Source of the DNA: Chlorokybus atmophyticus
Taxonomy: Eukaryota; Streptophyta; Chlorokybophyceae; Chlorokybales; Chlorokybaceae
DNA: 64,000 nt
NCBI GenBank assembly: GCA_009103225.1
Contig: RHPI01001037.1
Coordinates: 1,416,717 to 1,480,716, forward strand
Reading direction: 5' to 3'
The position numbers and the translations under genes are program-made. Positions 10,465-20,895 of the stretch are shown here, piece after piece (position 1 is the first letter of the stretch; each line of letters opens with the position of its first letter). The notes beneath the pieces are model-generated. The model ran no database searches. It saw only the letters and a program-made list of their open reading frames with translations, and was not told the DNA's origin.

Positions 10465-12872
10465 TTAAGGCGTTGCCGTCTCGCTGTTGAATGTGCTTTG
10501 ATCAACTTCACTGCGATACTTAACAGCAGCGAGGTACAAGCCATGAGCTGGCGCCATCGGCTGCGTCATCGCACCCTCCTGCTTTTCTTCCAGCACCCTT
10601 CTGACTGCACACGCAAGATAGGACAATAAGTATGTGTACACCTTGCACGGCCTATTATGTTAACCACACCTTCAGCACTTGCCTAGGAGACTTACAGTCA
10701 ATGCACAGCAGGCAGGCAGAGACTGCATGTGCTGTGCGGACTGCGTGTTGAACAGAGTGTGTGTCCAGTTAGCAAGCATGCAAGACCGAATAGGGTGCAA
10801 GTTACCATACCGTCATCAACGGACATGGCTCCGGCACCAACTGCTCTCAGTGCGCCAGCCATTATTCGGACCTGTTGCGTAGCATACAACATGCACTTGA
10901 GTACGCGAGTACTATGAAGGGTAAAAATGTGCAAACAACAGCTATGTGTGCTTGTGCATAAAGTGTCCGTGCAACCTGGCAAGCATGACCTAAAATGCAG
11001 TTACAAAGGCCGTTTATGTGCTGGCACCTGATGATACAGGAATGAGCGTGCGCGCGCGGTGATGACAAACTCTAAGGCGCCTTCTTCGCGCATGTGGGCA
11101 TCAGGATGGAAATGCGGCCACGCTGGGATCGCATGCACGCTCAGGCCATCCAATGTACGCATCGCAGAAGTTGCCTGCAACGTGAAAGGATAAGTTGCAC
11201 AAATGCATCACCAGCCAACACACACACAACACTCCTGTGAACCATCTACTCGACTCGATGCTTGTGGATAGCTAGTTGAGTGGCGCACAGCGCAAACTGC
11301 ACCTGGCAACCGGAGCCTCGGAAGGATGAGAAGTCATGATGGCCAACAAGCACCTTGCAGGCCTCCTGAGCACAATGCGCAAATGAGTTGTTGGTCATCG
11401 GGTACGATGCAGTTAGTAGTGTGTGCATTCGTCTGTCTAAGTTACTTGCATGGCAGGAAGCGAGAGCTGCGTTGGGACGTGCCATGCACGCTCCCGCTCA
11501 AACACTGGACACATCTGAGACCCAGAGACTATGCGGTATAGGTACCTGGAAACATAAAATGTACGGCCATTCAACGGATGTCACAGAGTTGAAAAACATA
11601 AAGACAGAGCAAACTTCAGTTAGTTCACACATCAGCAAAGGCTTTGTGTGACTACAATGGTGTTGCAACGGTTGCATGGAATGAGCGCATTGTATACACA
11701 CATCCACACACATGCAAGCATACTCCAGAGTTTGAAGCTTACGTGCGTCCTTGCGCCCAGAAGCGTGAGTGGAACTCGCTCGGCACTGCCTTCACCCCAA
11801 CAATGCGCACGTCGTGCGCGTCACTTTTCTTATGGCAGTAAGGACTTTAGTTAGCCCGAACCTCACCAAGTGCGTGTGCCATGTTGTACACTCTTTACCA
11901 AGACATACCGCGATGAAGTGGTTCAATGCTTTGTGTATTGTCCCCGGTTCAAATGGTGGCAACTGCAGTAGCACGAGCAGTGAATGACCGAACAACAACT
12001 ACAGCCCTGCATCAATGTTTGATGGTTCTGTCAAGGGACTTTAAGCGCACCGCTTCGTTGGGTTTGCGATGACTTGTGCGCCTGATGTCAACGTGGCCGG
12101 TGTTGCCCAAAGCATGGACACCCGCATCCTAGCAAGCGCATGCAGCTACTTAACAGCAAACCAACTTGCATAATTGCTGAAGCAACGAAAAAGTATAAGC
12201 TACACTGCCACGTACTGTGCGGCTGGAGCCAGCGAAAGTCACCGGCTCTTTAGTGAACTGCTGCAACGCATCCTATCCATAGACACACAAGTTAATGGAA
12301 CTGGACTATACATGGCCCATAACAAACTAATGATGCAACATAAGCAACACTGATCAATGTCACGCGTACGCACCTCAAGGACTTGCTGGACGGTGCGTCC
12401 ACCAGGCTGCTTCTGTGACCCGCAAAATTGGGTGCCAATGTATTCCACGGTCAGCAAGTACCGCTGCAATGCGCTCGGGTGCAACGCCTTGTTGACCATC
12501 TCTGCAAGGTACACAATCAGGCACTTTTGACTAGACAATGCTTCTGTGTATGACGCAAGTCTGACGTAACTGCGCTCAACAATGCTTCTGTGCATTGCAT
12601 TACTGTGTGCATGCATGGCACGCCAAACATGCAGCATTGCGTGCAAGCAACAGCAGGAAGCTCTACTGCAACTAGAAGTACAGTTGCTCAAACCCTCAGT
12701 GTAGCAGTGAGCATGCCAAACGAGAGTTGAGCAGCCAAGCCAAGCCTGCGCTTGGCATACCGTCAGCGTCTGTGGCTGCTGCGTCAAGGGGCAAGCCGTC
12801 TCCTGCCTGCTTCGATCCCACTTTCTGAGCGCCAGCTGCTTCACTGCGCTTGCGCTTCTTAGCATCCCTCAT
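10465..12872 (-). CDS. TruA-family tRNA pseudouridine synthase (PUSL1-like)
   Basis: Eleven minus-strand exons: 12761-12872, 12374-12501, 12216-12272, 12051-12128, 11909-11962, 11743-11828, 11446-11545, 11303-11365, 11028-11174, 10811-10871 and 10465-10604, giving 341 residues. A basic N-terminus (KKRKRS) precedes YLLTVEYIGTQFCGSQ, GGRTVQQVLE, and the catalytic loop SSRTDAGVHALGNTGHVDI, where Asp of TDAG (about residue 100) is the nucleophile. Later landmarks are GHHDFSSFRG, SFLYHQVRIMAG and AHGLYLAAVKY. TruA enzymes convert uridines, classically at positions 38-40 of the anticodon arm, to pseudouridine. The C-terminal motifs look more like PUSL1 than PUS1 or PUS3. The first methionine is an ATG at 12872; the gene is divergent from DUF924. 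Confidence 0.9.
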
Positions 12873-13213
12873 CAGCACTGCCTTTACTCCAAGCAGCAGC
12901 GCAAGGCGTCTTAGTTGAATGCTCCTGCCTGCCTCAACCTGGTCCTGTTAGTATGCTTCTGGCAAGCATGTGCGCAACTATGCCTGCGGCGACATCAGCT
13001 CTGTCGCCGCCGCTATCGCCGCCGCCGGCTGTGGCATGCGGCAGACGTACCATGCAGGCGGCTTGGGCGAGGGCGGCGATGTCGGCGTTGGCATTGCTGT
13101 CGGTCGGGAGACCAGCAGCTGGAGGAGGCACATGGCTGCGGCAAGCCTGTGATCGTTGTGGTCCAGCTGCTAGACTCTGCGGCGCAGTGCAGCCACACCA
13201 CAGCAGGGTGGGC
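12873..13213. promoter_or_regulatory. Short divergent promoter region between pseudouridine synthase and DUF924 genes
   Basis: Only 341 bases separate the chosen start codons of two head-to-head genes. If the upstream in-frame ATG at 12953 is used for the DUF924 gene, just 80 bases remain. The region is rich in GCCGCC triplets; no TATA box was seen. A shared bidirectional promoter is inferred from spacing only. Confidence 0.4.
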
Positions 13214-14690
13214 ATGGCCTCCTCCTGTTCCCCCGCGTCCTCCTCCTCCTTCGCCTCGGCCTCAAACTACGCTGTTAAAGCTGCAGTGACGGTGTCTGCC
13301 AACAACGAGGCAGGCAGGCAAGCTCCCACAGCCGCCGACCCCACGCCCGAGAGCGTGCTGCGTTTTTGGTTTGGCGACTCGCAGGTGAGACTTAGATGGA
13401 AGTAGTTGATTGTTGTTGTTGCTGCTGCTGCTGCTGCTTAGGTTGAAGACTCAAGCGTCTAAAGCCCCAAAGCTATTGCTAATGCTGTGCACTAAGTGAT
13501 AACCATCGAGAGAAGCAGAGAAGTAATTTGAACACGTCAACCGCATAGACTGGGAATGCATGTGGCACAAGTATGCATGCATGGATGCATGCATGGACTT
13601 CAGTGTCTGCCTTGTGGTCGAAACATCTGTCAAGCTGCCATGCTTACCACTTACTGCAGGGCTTTCTATCTTTAGCGCCAACTATTCCCATGCTTGCGAT
13701 TGGGAATGCAAGCGCGGTGTTTTTGCTTTGTGTCTGAGCATGCATTGCTGCCCAACATTGAAGTGCACGGTGGGTCCGTTTGTGACAGACTTCCTATGTA
13801 GGTACATGCTCAGTGTGCCCTTGCAGATGTATGACCAGCAACAATCTTGCATTAGGCGGCAGTCCCTGATCAAGCAGGCTTCATGAAGTGGTTCAAAGCA
13901 TCAAATGAGTTCGACAACGAGCTGCGGCAAAGGTCAGGCTGATGCTTCGTGTTATAATATCAGCTCGCTTAACACACGGTCTGTCTATTGCATTCCTGCA
14001 GGTTTGGCAACCTCATAATAAAAGCCGCAAGCGGCGAGTATGATCAATGGCGCAAGAGTCTTATGGGTCGCATGGCACTCATCATCGTGTTTGACCAATT
14101 CCCACGTAACGTTTTCCGCGGTTCACCACAGGTATGTGCAACAGTTTGGCCGAATTTATGCTCATGCATTCCCATCATTAATCTGTGGCACCCTTAGGCT
14201 TTTGCTTATGCTCCAGAGGCGCTTGCGCTGGTGAATGATCTGATTGAATCTGATGAGCACAAGCAGCTCCCGGCGGTGCAAAGAGCGTTTGTGTACTTAC
14301 CTCTCCAACATGCAGAAGACAGAGCAGCCCAGGTCTGAATTTGGCAACTGCGCTGTACACGCACTGATACACTCTAATACACGCTCGTACACAAGTTGTG
14401 CAGCAGAGTCGGGAGCACCCACCATCACCTTCGTGCTGCGCTTAGTCCAAATGATGCCATGCTAACAGACGCTTGCACAGGCTTTGGCGGTGAGATGTTA
14501 CCAGGAATTGCTGGAGTCCTTAACCAATGCAAGCGATAGGCCGATCTTTGAGGACTTTTTGAACTATTCAAGGCGGCACCAAGTCACGGTGGATCGCTTT
14601 GGGCGGTTCCCGAGCCGCAACGCCGTCCTTGGCAGGGAATCTACTCCTGAGGAGCTGCAGTTTCTTTCAAAGACGCCACAAGGGTTTTAG
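13214..14690 (+). CDS. DUF924 family protein, probably organelle-targeted
   Basis: Five exons: 13214-13384, 13856-13932, 14002-14131, 14198-14332 and 14481-14690, giving 240 residues. After a Ser/Ala-rich N-terminus (MASSCSPASSSSFASAS), which looks like a transit peptide, come the family landmarks ESVLRFWFGDS, FDNELRQRFG, ALIIVFDQFPRNVFRGSPQ, AFVYLPLQHAED, and the terminal RFGRFPSRNAVLGRESTPEE. DUF924 is common in proteobacteria and plastid-bearing eukaryotes; the fold is helical and no reaction is established. The frame stays open upstream to an ATG at 12953, which would add 87 low-complexity residues; I prefer 13214 because the transit-like sequence starts there. Confidence 0.85.
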
Positions 14691-15021
14691 AGTTAGTGGT
14701 TGCTGGAGTGCTTTGGCAAGCGTGTGCTGGTTGTGTTGTGCACTGTGTGTCATCAATGCATGCGTCGGCGCGTTGTATGAACATTGGCCCTCAGGATACT
14801 TTGGGTGTGACTTGAGCTCTCGTCTCTGTGGTAGAGACGACACCGGAATTGCAGCACCATCATACAGAATTACAGCAATAAGTAAAGCTTTTGGACATAG
14901 CATCAAATGGTAATAGGATGTGTACCTTATAAAAAGGCATATTTTTGTGTTTTAACGTAAGAGGGCGCAGTGCATATGCAACATGGGGTGGATGTAGTGT
15001 CTATCCGTTGTGCAACACATT

Positions 15022-15104
15022 TAATGAGAGTGCTTCATAGTGTGGTGAGTAGACTGCTCATGCATGTGTGTGTCACACTCTCATGCATGCCACAATCCTT
15101 GCAT
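15022..15104 (+). repeat. 83-bp direct repeat, copy 1
   Basis: Starts TAATGAGAGTGCTTCATAG and ends ACAATCCTTGCAT. It matches copy 2 at 15732-15814 in all but one position (C versus T). Confidence 0.9.
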
Positions 15105-15731
15105 TCCATTTATTATACACTCCCTAGTTGGTGCGGCCATCCCATGCCAGAGGCCACTCCAATTCGCTCATGCAGTTGAGGTGAGCGACTGGCTACCCTA
15201 TATTACGGCTTAGGGCGTGCATGTCACCGTGCTATGGTGTGGTGTGGTGTGGATAGGTGGGTGCTTGACCGGGAGCACCCTGCATGTGTAGTTGCCTAGT
15301 TGATAGCGAGAGTTGGTGCCCACCCCACTAGCCATGCATAGCAATGCACAAGACGAAGTCACAAGTGAAAGTACATGGGGAGCAGCGAATTCTGCCCGTG
15401 TCATCAAAGTAGGCGCACACAACCACGACATGCACCGCCGCAGATGGAGTTTCCGTGCGTGCCGTGCATGCATGCGTGTGTGTACTGACAAAACCCTAAG
15501 CCGGCAGTTGACAAGACGGCAGTAGGAGGCTGGCGGAGATGGCGGCGGGGGTGCGGGTGAAGCGGGAGGGGGAGTCCTTTAAGTCCTGCTGCTGGTGTGG
15601 CCGCTGCTGCTGCAAGAAGGCTGCTGACCAAGGCGCATGTGCAAGTAATGACGCACGCATGCATGCATGCATGTCTAATGGGTATGGGCAGTAAAGAAGG
15701 TAGGTAGCAGCTAGGTTAGCAGCCCGGTGGG

Positions 15732-15814
15732 TAATGAGAGTGCTTCATAGTGTGGTGAGTAGACTGCTCATGCATGTGTGTGTCACACTCTTATGCATGC
15801 CACAATCCTTGCAT
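15732..15814 (+). repeat. 83-bp direct repeat, copy 2
   Basis: Same orientation as copy 1 and 710 bp downstream of it. Similarity stops abruptly at both ends, and the flanks are unrelated. Confidence 0.9.
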
Positions 15815-17635
15815 CTATTAATTAAACATCATGGTGGTTGGCTTGCGAAGTAAACTGTGGCGCTAGCCATACATGCATACGGGGAGTGCGGCATATTGAG
15901 ATTAATGATGATTAAACAATGCTTGTTTTAACGAGTGCCTGCACTCATTCCACAATTGAGTCAGTGCACATGCAAAGAGTATATCAACACTTTATAATCT
16001 CACATAAGCACCACGACACAACAGCACCTTCAGTATCCTATACACATCTGTCTCACTGCCCACCTGCATAACCAACACCACAAGAGGGCCAGTAGATGTA
16101 GGGTGGTAGTGCAATGAAGGTTAGCCCGGTGGTAACAACTGTGAGGCGTGTAGTAGTGTTGATGCAATGCTTGGGTGGTGTGCATGTTGCATCAGGTATA
16201 AGTTGTAAGGCAAATAAGCAATTCAAACGCACAAAAGTAGCACCACAAGCAACAAGCATATTGGACAAAAAGACATGCAAGAAAAACACTTTGATTGTCA
16301 CAGGGGCTTTACGACTATGTGCACTACGTGCTCTAGGCGGGGCGCGGCTGTAGGATGCCATGGCAAGCATGTGATTCGTGTGCACAATAGCTCATTACAT
16401 ACTATGTGCACCAGCTTAGCAAGCATAAGGTAAATAACACGGGCCCGGCATACACACAGATATCATACGACAATGCACGAGAGACAAACAAACAACGGCA
16501 TGAACAACCAATAACAACTCATGTGCAACACGTAGGGTGCGGTCATCGTCTGCTTGCGTGCTCTGCTGCCTGCTATCCCCCTCCGACTCACTTGCAATCG
16601 CGTGTTAGGTACGCCACGTAGGAATAGCTTATGCCTCTACTTGTCTGTTGCTAATGCTGGTGTGTGCGTGTGTGTCCGTATTCTTTGCGCTCGTATTGCT
16701 ATAACAGCTTAATTACACACACTTAACACTCAAGCATATTTTGGTACAGCCACGCTAGGCATGATTGGCAGGGGATAGACCAGCAGTATGGCAGTGGCGG
16801 GCTGTATGCATCCTGTGAACTTCACACGCTTGAGGCATGCAACGACAATGGTAGGGTTTATGCTCGATTGATATCAAGTTGCACATACCATGCTACGATC
16901 GCAAAATGAAGCATCAATAAGTGAGTTTGGGGTTTCATAACACATTCTCTGTCTATATGCCTTTCTTTTAGCATCTAATAAACATTTTTAGGATGATAAA
17001 TAACCTTATTGGTTAGAAATTGCAACTACATGATCTTACGCAATGTATAAGCGTATGTAATTTACACATGTAAATTATATTACAAGATCTCAATACTTGA
17101 AAGCAAGATGTAGCAATCAACAAACATGAACAAACTAAAATAAAAAGCAATAAAGTCCAACCTCATCGAAGCCCTTGCCTTTACTTGCAAAGCTTTAGAA
17201 TTGCATAAACCCATGCGACGTCCGTTAATGTGCGTAACGTATGTCACGAAGCAAGGATCACATGGTCTTATTGCTGAACTTACCAATGATCGCCAAAATG
17301 AACACGTCATTCGACATGCGTCATGTGATAATGATAATCACCGCAGCTATTCCTATACCCAGCAAGGGCTGTTCTCCCTGTAAGTTCCAGACCACACACC
17401 CAAGAGGATTCGGCCCACGTGGCCCAGCCCACTCACCAATTTGCATTGACACGCACAGTCCTGCGTTGCATGGCGAAAAAGGCAGCCATGCAAGCTAAAT
17501 CTGACCCGGGCATGCCAGCTTGCAACTGCGCCATCCCGGGGGTTCCTTCTCTCCAAAACAGTGCGTATCCAGGGAGCGGATAGGGCCGCGCCTCTGTGGC
17601 ATACACACAGCAGCGGCGGCAGCGTTTGCTAGGTG

Positions 17636-17968
17636 TATATATTGGTTACTGCGCGCAGACACGCACAGCAACGGTTAGTGTGGTTTGACTTTGAGTTGAG
17701 GTGAAGGAGCAGCTGAGCGTGTCAGGACAAGGTATGCTCCTGCGTGTCCATGCCCGTGTGCATGTACATGTCCATGTACATGTCCACTTGCATGCCCATG
17801 TCTGTACTTAAGTCTTGGTTGATAGACTATGCCGTTGCTTGCTGCAAGTTTGGCGCAGGCAATTGTGTTGTGCGTGCCTGTTTGTTTGAAGGCAGCGTTG
17901 CATGACAAGTAATCCCGCATGCGCTGTTGTTGCAGGTTGTGGCGTGACAAGCAAATCCACAGACAGCA
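17636..17968 (+). promoter_or_regulatory. Core promoter and 5' UTR (with UTR intron) of LEA copy 2
   Basis: A TATA box (TATATATT, 17636-17643) is followed by a probable UTR exon, a probable UTR intron opening at GTATGC (17731) and ending in TTGCAG at 17936, and 32 bases of leader before the ATG. The intron has CATGCCC/CATGTCC repeat units (about 17748-17802), like the UTR intron of LEA copy 1. Confidence 0.5.
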
Positions 17969-18400
17969 ATGGCGGACGAGGAGGTGCAGCCACGCGTCGG
18001 AGACCCCAACAGCTCCGACCCCATGGAGAGAATCCGCGCAGGAGGTTCCAAGGGAGGACAGGTCCGTTTGCACTTGTGTGTATGGCTCTTGGGTTTGACT
18101 AGACACCTGCTGTGTGTGGGAGTATTGACACATGTGTGGGCGTGAGCAGAAGGGTGGTAAGGTTCGTGCTGAGCAGCTTGGGCATGACGGATACGTTGAG
18201 ATGGGCACCAAGGGCGGCCAGACGGTGAAGGAGATGGCGCAGGTGAGTGAGAGACACAACACCATACGGTAGTTGCTATGAATAGATCATCTGCATCCAA
18301 CCGATTGAACCTTACGTTTCTTGTGCAGCGTGCTGCCGGAGATGATGAGGCTGCTGATGAGACCAAGGCCGCCAAGGACAAGATCATGCCTCATGACTGA
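17969..18400 (+). CDS. Em-like (group 1 / LEA_5) late-embryogenesis-abundant protein, copy 2
   Basis: Three exons: 17969-18061, 18150-18242 and 18329-18400, giving 85 residues. The order of parts is as in copy 1: MADEEVQPRVGDPNSSDPM, the glycine motif AGGSKGGQ, the Em-type motif AEQLGHDGYVEMGTKGG, and a charged tail ending KIMPHD. Intron positions match copy 1 except that exon 1 ends four codons earlier. High hydrophilicity, absence of Cys and Trp, and abundant Gly fit a desiccation protectant of cytosol or nucleus. The two genes form an inverted pair about 10.7 kb apart with unrelated genes between them. TGTAA at 18537-18541 may be the poly(A) signal. Confidence 0.87.
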
Positions 18401-20895
18401 TCTGCTGCCGCGGCAAATACGAGCTTAGAGCTGTACATGCTGTGAGTAACAGCAGTACATTTGCATGCTTCGTAATGGTTCATAGGTTGTAGCCCATTTC
18501 TTCGGTAGATGTAGAAAGACCTTTGTGTACATTTCCTGTAAATCAGATAGACGAAGTAAATTGTGTACTCCCATTCTGACATGGTCATCTTACCTCTCTT
18601 GTGTGCGTGTCGTGCACGGCATTAGTTGTGAAATGACCAACTGCAGCTTTGATATGGTGACATTGCTTGCACAATATTTCGCAGGCAGCATTTCATAGAC
18701 AGTCGTAGTATTGCAACATTCTTAACTGCTGACATGTGTAAAGCATTGTAAGAAGCTTGCAACACAATCAACATTTGACACAAGTACTGTTTGATATGGT
18801 TTTAATATAATATCGGGACTTCAGTTTATACAACATAGTGCACATTGTGTCTACTCCCAATTCCAACACAGGTTTTATCTCTGCTACCTTCCAAACCAGT
18901 TCAATTGCACGCATGCAACTGTGGTGTAGCCGCACCCATTGCGTAACCCAGTTTTGCCATTGGGGTAGATAAGCCAACTCAATAAGTCGACCAACCATTA
19001 CATACCAATAGAGTTGCACGCAATCTTTGCATTCTTAACGCCTTGTAGTATGTGCATTGTAGTTACCAACCCTGCTGCCATACTCAATCATTTCTGCAGT
19101 CACCCGAGATCATAGCAAAGCACATTACTCCTCAGAATCTGTATATAATCAAACATAAGCAACAGCTTCAACAGATTATGGCAGCATCCAACATGACTAA
19201 CAGACAGTATGGATGGTGGAGCAGAGGCTGTGCAGCTGAGAGCTTTAGGTAGTCTGACAATGGCGAGATAGTGTTAGTGCAACAACAGCAGCAGCAACAA
19301 CAATAACAACAACAACAATATCAACCACAAGCTGTAGTGCGCAGGCTCACCGCAGCACCGGTAACAGTTCAGAGCAAGAAAGCACCAAATGAATTTTCTT
19401 ACCTACACATCCACTGTGCATAGGCGCACTACCAAGTGCGCCACACTACCATCGCAGCGGCTACAAAGCATATCACCACTGCACTGCGCCGTTGGACATC
19501 AACAGTGCAACAGTGCACGCTATCACAAGCCAGCGTCACCGCGCTCTCTGTGACCATGAAAATGGAAGTGTTTGAGCTTTCCAGCGTCACCAGCCTTACC
19601 CACCTCACTGTGTGATGTCATGCGGCACTATCTGTGTGCATGGCTGAGCGTGAAGCAGCTAGGGACTGCCGCAGTTCTCGGGTTTGTTATCACAGAGACA
19701 ATGGCAACTGACTGCATACCTTACAGTACGCCATGCAGTTGGTGAAAAGCTGAGACTTTCAGCACAGTGGTGCAAGTCAGTTGACCTGTACTAAAGCAGA
19801 TATAAGCAATGATGACGGCTAAAGGCTCAACCGTTTACACGAGCGTTGTATGCTCAACCTGTCAATGCGTCGCCGACCTACTGCATATCTCTTGCTGTAC
19901 TTGCGATTGCACAGCATACAGAGCACTTGGGCTATTTGCAAGTTACCAGCAAGATTGCTCTAACAAGTTCTGGGAATAATATGTAAATGTGTTGGCCTGT
20001 TTGTTTACTTACCCTGACAGAGTATGCTTAAGAGTGCTACTAACGGGGGACGCTATTTTACCGTATGTCTGTGCATAGCTCATTGCACAATTGCACAACA
20101 CAAGTAAAGGCACATGATGATATGGGCAATGTATACTCACGTGCAAGCTCTACGGGCATGTAGCTGAGAAGCATACTCTGCAGCATGTGCAGTAATATTA
20201 CACAGCGTAACACATTATCACATGACATAATATTACACATATCTACCATACCAGCAGTACCATCATTACCGTCAGCTTTTTCATCTGGTCACTCGCAGCA
20301 AACTGCCACAAAAGTTACTAGAGCTAGGATATGGAGTTATTTGACGATGTTACCAGTTAAGAAGAGTTAAGTGGAGTAGATATTATTATCTTCCCCGGTA
20401 CACACTGCAGCAGAAAGTGGCCAGTTGCGCTACATCGACACATCAGCTGTATCAGAAAGGCAATTCACACACTTCACACTGTCAAATTCTCATCTAGACA
20501 TTCAAATACTACCACCAAAGCTGCACGCATCACAGAATACAGTTAACAGATCCTGTCAGATGTGCATCACCCACATGAGAAAAGAAACCCTCTTTATTCC
20601 ACAAGGAATTTCAAGTAGCTACACCTGCACAATATTTACGGTACAATGTACTAGCTAGTCTGAACTAAACTACAAACGGCAGTAAGGACATCTCAGGCTG
20701 GCAAACAAGCCGGTCAGCAAACAGTGTGCAGCCAGATGGCGCCACTGCAGAATAGTAACACAAAATTGGATGCACAAAGAGTAGTTGCCGCAGCCATGTC
20801 AATTTGGCACACCAGGACATGGGGCCTGGTCTGCTATATTGAATGTGAACCCTCCGTGTGCAAGAAACGCGAGATGGCAGTGCAGGCGACTGTGT
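18401..20895. other. Convergent intergenic region (LEA copy 2 and eEF3)
   Basis: About 2.5 kb with no recognised gene. A CAA/CAG-rich microsatellite lies at 19277-19321. The rest is unremarkable apart from the two 3' UTRs. Confidence 0.5.
19277..19321 (+). repeat. CAA/CAG trinucleotide microsatellite
   Basis: Runs of CAACAG, CAGCAG and AACAAC units in non-coding sequence. Confidence 0.8.

Larger units (their letters stand above)
14691..17630. other. Long intergenic region with duplicated 83-bp segment
   Basis: About 2.9 kb with no recognised gene. It contains two nearly identical 83-bp segments (annotated separately), GCATGCATGC-type short palindromes, and a 51-codon Cys-rich frame (15539-15694, +, with a CCWCGRCCC run) too short and unsupported to call a gene. 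Confidence 0.45.

Noticed and set aside
12953-13213. N-terminal extension of the DUF924 gene from an upstream in-frame ATG
   Set aside because: The 87 extra residues are low-complexity and unlike any family member; a transit-peptide-like start occurs at 13214. Kept only as an alternative.
15539-15694. 51-codon Cys-rich small gene (CCWCGRCCC)
   Set aside because: No family recognised and it ends in GCATGC simple repeat; the composition can arise by chance from CTGCTG repeats.
15022-15814. CRISPR-like or attachment-site reading of the 83-bp repeats
   Set aside because: Only two copies, no spacers of regular length, and a eukaryotic host; a duplicated segment is the simpler reading.
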